The notes under the pieces were generated by a model. That model made no database searches, had not been told where the DNA came from, and saw nothing but the letters and a program-made list of their open reading frames with translations. A stretch of 26,874 nucleotides of DNA, taken from contig JBDTZN010000024.1 of the NCBI GenBank assembly GCA_040005095.1, positions 1-26,874 of the forward strand. Direction: 5' to 3'. Shown one piece after another: positions 23,730-26,874 of this stretch. The position numbers and the translations under genes are program-made. This DNA comes from UBA5186 sp040005095 (lineage in GTDB: Bacteria; Actinomycetota; Thermoleophilia; Gaiellales; Gaiellaceae). Each line of letters starts with the position of its first letter. Within the stretch, counting starts at the first letter, position 1.

Positions 23730-24434
23730 TTGGCCAAGAAGTCCCGCACCCCGCCGCCTCCGAGGCGCGTCCAGGTCCCGAAGACTCGCACGGCGCAGCG
23801 CTCAGATGCGGATGCGCGGAAGGCTCTGCCCTACCTGGCTGCCTTCTCCGCGCTCGGAATCATCGGGCTCGTCTTGGCGATCTTCTTGCTCACGCGCGCG
23901 GGAGGCTCCGCCGCAGCTCCCAAGCCCGTGGACTTCTCGACCCTGCCCGGCCTGCAGACCGGCGCGCCATCGTGGGACACCGGCGCTGCGGGCCTGGACG
24001 ACCGCCTGGCTCCGCTCGGCCTGCCGCAGCTCGGCAGCGAGGGCCAGGTCGTCCACATCCACCAGCATCTCGACCTCTGGGTGAACGGGAAGAAGGTCAA
24101 GATCCCGGCCTTCATCGGGATCCAGCCGGGCTCCTACATCACGTCGATCCACACGCACGACAACACCGGCCTGATACACGTCGAGTCGCCGGAGCACCGG
24201 AGATTCAGCCTCGGCGAGTTCTTCGGCGTCTGGGGAGTGCGGCTCAACAAGAGCTGCATCTCCGACCTCTGCGACAGCACGGCCGCGAACGGCGTGAAGA
24301 TGTGGGTCAACGGGAAGCGGTACGTGGGCAATCCGGCCAACCTCGAGCTGAAGTCGCATCAGGAGATCGCGCTCGTCTTCGGCAAGCCGCCGGCGCAGAT
24401 CCCGCAGAAATACGCCTTCCCGACCGATACGTAG
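23730..24434 (+). CDS. Membrane-anchored protein with conserved His-rich domain, function unknown
   Basis: The protein has about 234 residues. A basic, proline-rich N-terminus (KKSRTPPPPRR) is followed by one membrane helix (about 35-57, ALGIIGLVLAIFLL), then an exported domain. That domain has HIHQHLDLWVNG, IPAFIGIQPG, SIHTHDNTGLIHVES and FSLGEFFGVWG, with His residues spaced to bind a metal, plus a Cys pair in KSCISDLC. I recall similar unassigned proteins in actinobacteria and archaea; I know no function. TTG 23730 is preferred because the basic Lys/Pro tail starts there, with TACCAT 10 nt upstream; ATG 23703 is a credible alternative. Neither has a ribosome-binding site. It ends 30 nt before the tRNA. 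Confidence 0.7.
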   Translation: MAKKSRTPPPPRRVQVPKTRTAQRSDADARKALPYLAAFSALGIIGLVLAIFLLTRAGGSAAAPKPVDFSTLPGLQTGAPSWDTGAAGLDDRLAPLGLPQLGSEGQVVHIHQHLDLWVNGKKVKIPAFIGIQPGSYITSIHTHDNTGLIHVESPEHRRFSLGEFFGVWGVRLNKSCISDLCDSTAANGVKMWVNGKRYVGNPANLELKSHQEIALVFGKPPAQIPQKYAFPTDT

Positions 24435-24451
24435 GCCGCGGCCGCCCGGGC

Positions 24452-24457
24452 TATCGT
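24452..24457 (+). promoter_or_regulatory. Candidate -10 element for tRNA-Leu
   Basis: TATCGT ends 7 nt before the first base of the mature tRNA, so the primary transcript may begin at or next to the mature 5' end. No -35 match is evident. Confidence 0.35.
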
Positions 24458-24464
24458 TCGGTCC

Positions 24465-24552
24465 GCCGGGGTGGCGAAACTGGTCATACGCGCCTGACTT
24501 AAAATCAGGTGTCCCTTCGTGGGGCGTGAGGGTTCGACTCCCTCCCCCGGCA
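24465..24552 (+). tRNA. tRNA-Leu (anticodon UAA)
   Basis: The acceptor stem GCCGGGG pairs with CCCCGGC, with A as the discriminator base. The anticodon arm CCTGA-CTTAAAA-TCAGG gives anticodon TAA. A long variable arm (TGTCCC TTCG TGGGGCG type) is typical of tRNA-Leu. The T arm is GAGGGTTCGACTCCCTC. CCA is not encoded. A phage-like region starts right after it, so its 3' end is a likely integration site. Confidence 0.96.
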
Positions 24553-24867
24553 TCAGAAAAGCGCTGCAAACACGGCGGTTTCTCCCTGGCTTGTGTTGTC
24601 AGGTTGGGCGGCGGAAACGGTGGGGGGGCCACACAGGGGGCCACACGCCGCCAGACGGGCACCCGCTCGGCGATGTCCTTGTGCCGGGCCAGTAGGAGGT
24701 ACTCCGACTCGCGCTGCTGCGGCAACGGCACCTTTACCGCGCGCGCGGTAGAAGTTCTGTGCCTAGGTCGGTTCGCGTGCCCTGCCCTTCCCGCGGCGGC
24801 GGCGGCAGCAACTCGACGAGCAGCACGCCGACCAGGTGCATCTCAGCTTCGATCGCCTTGGCCGACC

Positions 24868-24950
24868 GCGTCGAAATTTCCCGCCGGCGGGAAAATCTCA
24901 GCTTCGCGCCGCGTCGAAATATCCCGGCGCCGGGACAATCTCAGTTTCAA
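24868..24950. repeat. Two tandem repeats of about 39 bp, each with a 14-bp palindrome
   Basis: The copies start 43 bp apart (24868 and 24911). Both read GCGTCGAAAT, then a palindrome, then AATCTCAG. The cores are TCCCGCCGGCGGGA and TCCCGGCGCCGGGA; both are perfect, differing at two positions that pair with each other. A third partial unit, CTCAGCTTCGATCGCC (24842) and CTCAGTTTCAATCGCC (24940), flanks the pair on each side. Confidence 0.85.
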
Positions 24951-25011
24951 TCGCCCTGGCCGCTTCCCTGGGAGCCTCTTAGGACGGCTCCTGTGGCCTC
25001 GAAAATCCGGG

Positions 25012-25025
25012 CGAAACGTGTTTCG
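25012..25025. promoter_or_regulatory. Operator-like palindrome upstream of the HTH gene
   Basis: CGAAAC and GTTTCG flank GT. It sits about 26-39 nt before the start codon of the HTH gene, over the expected -35 position, as in phage repressor or excisionase autoregulation. The regulator is not known. Confidence 0.45.
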
Positions 25026-25037
25026 GCGGCTTCCGCC

Positions 25038-25043
25038 GATACT
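25038..25043 (+). promoter_or_regulatory. Candidate -10 element (GATACT) for the HTH gene
   Basis: GATACT ends 7 nt before ATG 25051. No Shine-Dalgarno sequence is present, so the transcript would be leaderless, as at several chromosomal genes here. Confidence 0.35.
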
Positions 25044-25050
25044 AAGAGTG

Positions 25051-25248
25051 ATGACCACGACCGCCACCGACTCGCGCCCTTTGCTCAGCTCCCGCGCCGC
25101 CGCCGCACGGCTCGGGATCTCGGTGTGGACGCTGTACAGGCTCGTCGACGGCGGACGCCTGCCCGCGGTGCGGCTGACCGAGACCGGGCCGCTCAGGTTC
25201 CGCCCGGAGTCGATCGAAGCCCTGATCCAAGAGGCGATGACGCAGTGA
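25051..25248 (+). CDS. Excisionase-like helix-turn-helix protein (65 aa)
   Basis: This small MerR-type DNA-binding protein has LSSRAAAARLGISVWTLYRL, the helix-turn-helix, followed by VDGGRLPAVRL and FRPESIEALI. That is the standard layout of excisionase/helix-turn-helix 17 proteins. In prophages such a protein directs excision or regulates early genes. ATG 25051 begins the fold; the longer open frame reaches back across the tRNA and is rejected. Its stop overlaps the next start (GTGA). Palindromes just upstream are candidate binding sites. Confidence 0.85.
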   Translation: MTTTATDSRPLLSSRAAAARLGISVWTLYRLVDGGRLPAVRLTETGPLRFRPESIEALIQEAMTQ

Positions 25249-25514
25249 CTTCCGACGAACGCCGACAGCTCGAACACGTGGCCCAAATCGCCGGAGTGGA
25301 GCTCCCGCCCGAGCTCCACCCCGGCGTGATCCGCACCGACGCCGAGCTCGAGCGTGTCATAGCGATCGCCGAGCGTGGCGAGCAGGCCGAGTTTGAGCTT
25401 GCCTACCGCGCGCTAGTTCGCGACATCGACCCCTCGCTGTACGTCGACGACGACCTCAGGGGGCCGCGTGACGGCCGAGCCGGAAGCTCTCGCCCGGACG
25501 CTGGCCGAAGCTGA
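25245..25514 (+). CDS. Hypothetical phage protein (89 aa)
   Basis: The protein is acidic and probably helical, with repeated charged residues (AELERVIAIAERGEQAEFELAYRAL, then RDIDPSLYVDDDLRG). I recognise no family. GTG 25245 overlaps the HTH stop by four bases, which together with normal amino-acid use supports a real gene. It lies between the HTH and terminase genes, so a packaging or regulatory role is possible but unproven. Confidence 0.6.
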   Translation: MTSDERRQLEHVAQIAGVELPPELHPGVIRTDAELERVIAIAERGEQAEFELAYRALVRDIDPSLYVDDDLRGPRDGRAGSSRPDAGRS

Positions 25515-25605
25515 GGCGGAGCGCGATCGTGCGGCTGGAAACGCTGTGAAAGGGCTGATGCGCCGTGGGGAACGTCTCGAACCTGAAACCGGCGGAGGTC
25601 GGTAA
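25468..25605 (+). CDS. Possible small phage protein (45 aa)
   Basis: A GTG with AGGGGG upstream opens a frame rich in Ala, Glu and Arg (EALARTLAEAEAERDR), likely a single amphipathic helix. It overlaps the gene before by 47 nt and the terminase small subunit after by 41 nt. It fits the local overlapping style but is short and could be chance in GC-rich DNA. Confidence 0.3.
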   Translation: MTAEPEALARTLAEAEAERDRAAGNAVKGLMRRGERLEPETGGGR

Positions 25606-25957
25606 CACCCTCGCCGTTCGGCACGGCGCGACGTCTGAGCGCCAAATCGCCCCACGAGCTGCACGCCATAAACGGCGTCTTTTGCGCCAAATCGGCCTGC
25701 GAGCTTCGGAGCTGGACTCGATCGGCCGGGCGTTGCTCGTGAACTGGTCCAGGGCCGCGGCGGCGCTTGCGCTGATGGACGAGTACGCGGCCGAGCATGG
25801 CTGGCTCGACGGGAAGGGAAACCCGCGCGGGTTCGCCCGCTTGTACGTCAGCATGTTGAACGCGGAGCGGCTCGCGCTCGCCCGCCTGGACGAGCACTTC
25901 CGCGCCCGCGGCGACGCGTCGATGGTCGTCACCCTCCAAGGCTCTAGCCGGTCGTGA
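25565..25957 (+). CDS. Phage terminase small subunit
   Basis: The small subunit recognises phage DNA and recruits the large subunit for packaging. The 130-residue protein has a basic N-terminal region with RHKRRLLRQI and the helical stretch ELDSIGRALLVNWSRAAAALALMDEYAAEHG. LYVSMLNAERLALARLDEHF follows, typical of small subunits in actinobacterial prophages. GTG 25565 is the likely start. The stop overlaps the large-subunit start (GTGA), the usual TerS-TerL arrangement. Confidence 0.75.
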   Translation: MGNVSNLKPAEVGNTLAVRHGATSERQIAPRAARHKRRLLRQIGLRASELDSIGRALLVNWSRAAAALALMDEYAAEHGWLDGKGNPRGFARLYVSMLNAERLALARLDEHFRARGDASMVVTLQGSSRS

Positions 25958-26874
25958 CGGTCGTCGAGTGGGCGGAGACGAACTGGATCCTGCCGGAGAC
26001 GCGGCGGCCGATCGTCCTGCAGCCGTGGCAGCGCGAGACGCTGCTCGCGATCTTCCCGCCTGACGGCTCGCCGTCGCCGCACGAGACCTTCCTGATCTCG
26101 ACCGTGAAGAAGGCCGGCAAGACGGAGTTGAACGCGGTCGCGACCTTGTACGCCGCGCTGACGTTCCCCGCGCCGGAGACAGTCTTCGCGGTCGCCAACG
26201 ACCTGGAGCAGGCGCAGGAGCGCGTCTTCGAGCGGATCGCGAAGGCGGCCAGGGCGATGGGTCTCGTCCGCAGCGGGGCCGCCGTCGTCTCCCGGTCGGA
26301 GATCGTCTTCCCGGAGACGGGCTCGCGGATCGTGGCGGTCCCGGCGGACTTCGCCGGTGCCGCCGGTGCCGTCTTCGGCATCACATCGTGGACGGAGCTG
26401 TGGGCGTACCGGCATGAAGGGCATGTGCGTCTGTGGGAGGAGCTGACGCCGATCCCGAACCGGCGCTCGTTGCGGATCGTCGATAGCTACGCGGGCTTCG
26501 CCGGGGACGCGCCGATCTTGGAAGCTGTCTGGCAGCGCGCCCTCGAAGGCGAGCGCATCCACGACGAGCTGCCGATCTACACGAGCGGGAAGCTGTGGGC
26601 GTTTATCGACCAGGGGAGGAGGCGCAGCGGCGCGGCTGGCTCGGAGATCCCCGCGCCATGGGCGACTACTACGCCGAGCAGGCCGCGACGCTCCGACCGG
26701 GCACCTACGCGCGCCTGCACTTGAACCTGTGGCAGTCGGGCGAGGAGGCGTTCATCGACGCCGAGAGCTGGGACGCCTGCGTCGACCCGGCGGCAACGCC
26801 GGAGCTTGTCCGGCATCCGGCCGACCCTGTCCCGCGCGTGTTCGTCGGGATCGACGCGGCCGTGAAGGGCGACA
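25954..26874 (+). CDS. Phage terminase large subunit, partial, apparent frameshift at 26613-26616
   Basis: This is the ATPase/nuclease motor that packages phage DNA. The ATPase domain opens with LQPWQRE and a Walker A-like STVKKAGKTE (about residues 50-59). Near the Walker B position the sequence reads ITSWTELWAYRHEGHVRLWEEL, with Thr where related proteins usually have Asp. The frame from GTG 25954 stays family-like up to AFIDQG, then turns into low-quality sequence and stops at 26724. The family-like sequence resumes in the -1 frame as EEAQRRGWLGDPRAMGDYY, and continues through LHLNLWQSGEEAFI and VGIDAA (start of the nuclease domain) to the window end. One missing G in a GGGG run explains this. 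The gene may be dead, or the read may have an error. Confidence 0.8.

Larger units (their letters stand above)
24553..25050. other. Non-coding, palindrome-rich control region of the element
   Basis: I find no convincing gene in these 498 bases. Long frames exist on both strands, but they are low-complexity or run across the tRNA. The right half holds palindromes: a tandem pair at 24868-24950, GGAGCC/GGCTCC (24971-24991), CGAAAC/GTTTCG (25012-25025) and CGGCGG/CCGCCG (25024-25038). A short minus-strand frame (24734-24841) shows plausible amino-acid composition but no family. Confidence 0.6.
24553..26874 (+). mobile_element. Left edge of a prophage-like element next to tRNA-Leu
   Basis: Directly after the tRNA come a non-coding palindrome-rich stretch, an excisionase-like HTH gene, two small genes, and small and large terminase subunits, all on the plus strand with overlapping starts and stops. 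tRNA 3' ends are classical attachment sites. No integrase is visible at this edge; it would be expected beyond the window. The duplicated tRNA end (attR) also lies outside, so the boundary is inferred. The frameshift in the large terminase hints at decay. Confidence 0.7.

Noticed and set aside
23802..24731. Minus-strand frame crossing the tRNA and the His-rich protein gene
   Set aside because: Runs antisense over a tRNA and a better-supported gene; no recognisable motif.
24734..24841. Minus-strand 35-codon frame with a plausible hydrophobic start (MHLVGVLLVELL)
   Set aside because: Too short, no ribosome-binding site and no family; possibly a remnant of an older gene.
24868..24950. CRISPR array
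   Set aside because: Only two full units, spacing of 3-4 bases between them, no spacers and no cas genes.
24526..25050. Upstream extension of the HTH gene across the tRNA
   Set aside because: It would translate the tRNA 3' end and palindromes; the HTH fold starts just after ATG 25051.
26611..26617. Programmed -1 frameshift site in the terminase gene
   Set aside because: The GGG slip is possible, but no classic X XXY YYZ site in the correct register and terminases are not known to use it; a lost G is simpler.

Overview
The window is chromosomal DNA of a high-GC actinobacterium. Evidence is the very high G+C content, frequent GTG and TTG starts, a three-subunit proton-translocating transhydrogenase, an AddAB/AdnAB-type recombination nuclease-helicase, and starts of the leaderless actinobacterial kind. 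A deep-branching soil lineage such as Thermoleophilia is my inference, not something the sequence proves.

Layout. (1) 1-1682, minus: transhydrogenase operon pntAA-pntAB-pntB, with pntB cut by the window edge. (2) 1717-7085, plus: two tandem paralogous GT-C-like membrane proteins, a secreted phosphoesterase and a compact HD-GYP protein. (3) 7116-8186, minus: an isocitrate/isopropylmalate-type dehydrogenase. (4) 8246-17232, plus: topoisomerase IB, a small zinc-ribbon protein, a MurF-like ligase with a cysteine-rich tail, and a two-gene AddB/AddA-like unit. (5) 17334-23492: histidine phosphatase (-), endonuclease III (+), zinc-ribbon/PAS-like protein (-), CorA and TrxB (-), a Vms1/eRF1-like release-factor homologue (+) and RmuC (-). 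(6) 23730-24434: a membrane-anchored His-rich protein. (7) 24465-24552: tRNA-Leu(UAA). (8) 24553-26874: left edge of a prophage-like element, with a palindrome-rich control region, an excisionase-like HTH protein, two small proteins and both terminase subunits. The large terminase subunit carries an apparent one-base frameshift and runs off the window.

Several genes share themes. DNA repair and topology functions are concentrated here (Topo IB, AddAB-like pair, Nth, RmuC), along with redox functions (transhydrogenase, TrxB). Many stand-alone genes have a TANNNT hexamer 6-9 nt before the start codon and no Shine-Dalgarno sequence, which suggests leaderless transcription. trxB instead has a good ribosome-binding site and a promoter matching the SigR/SigH thiol-stress consensus.

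The most unusual non-coding signals are four: a 17-bp palindromic core (AGTAACAG-N-CTGTTACT) found exactly at two convergent gene ends; a strong minus-strand intrinsic terminator upstream of rmuC with no visible gene to terminate; a tandem pair of palindromes in the phage-like element whose differences are compensatory; and a 22-bp near-palindrome over the -35 region of the zinc-ribbon/PAS gene.
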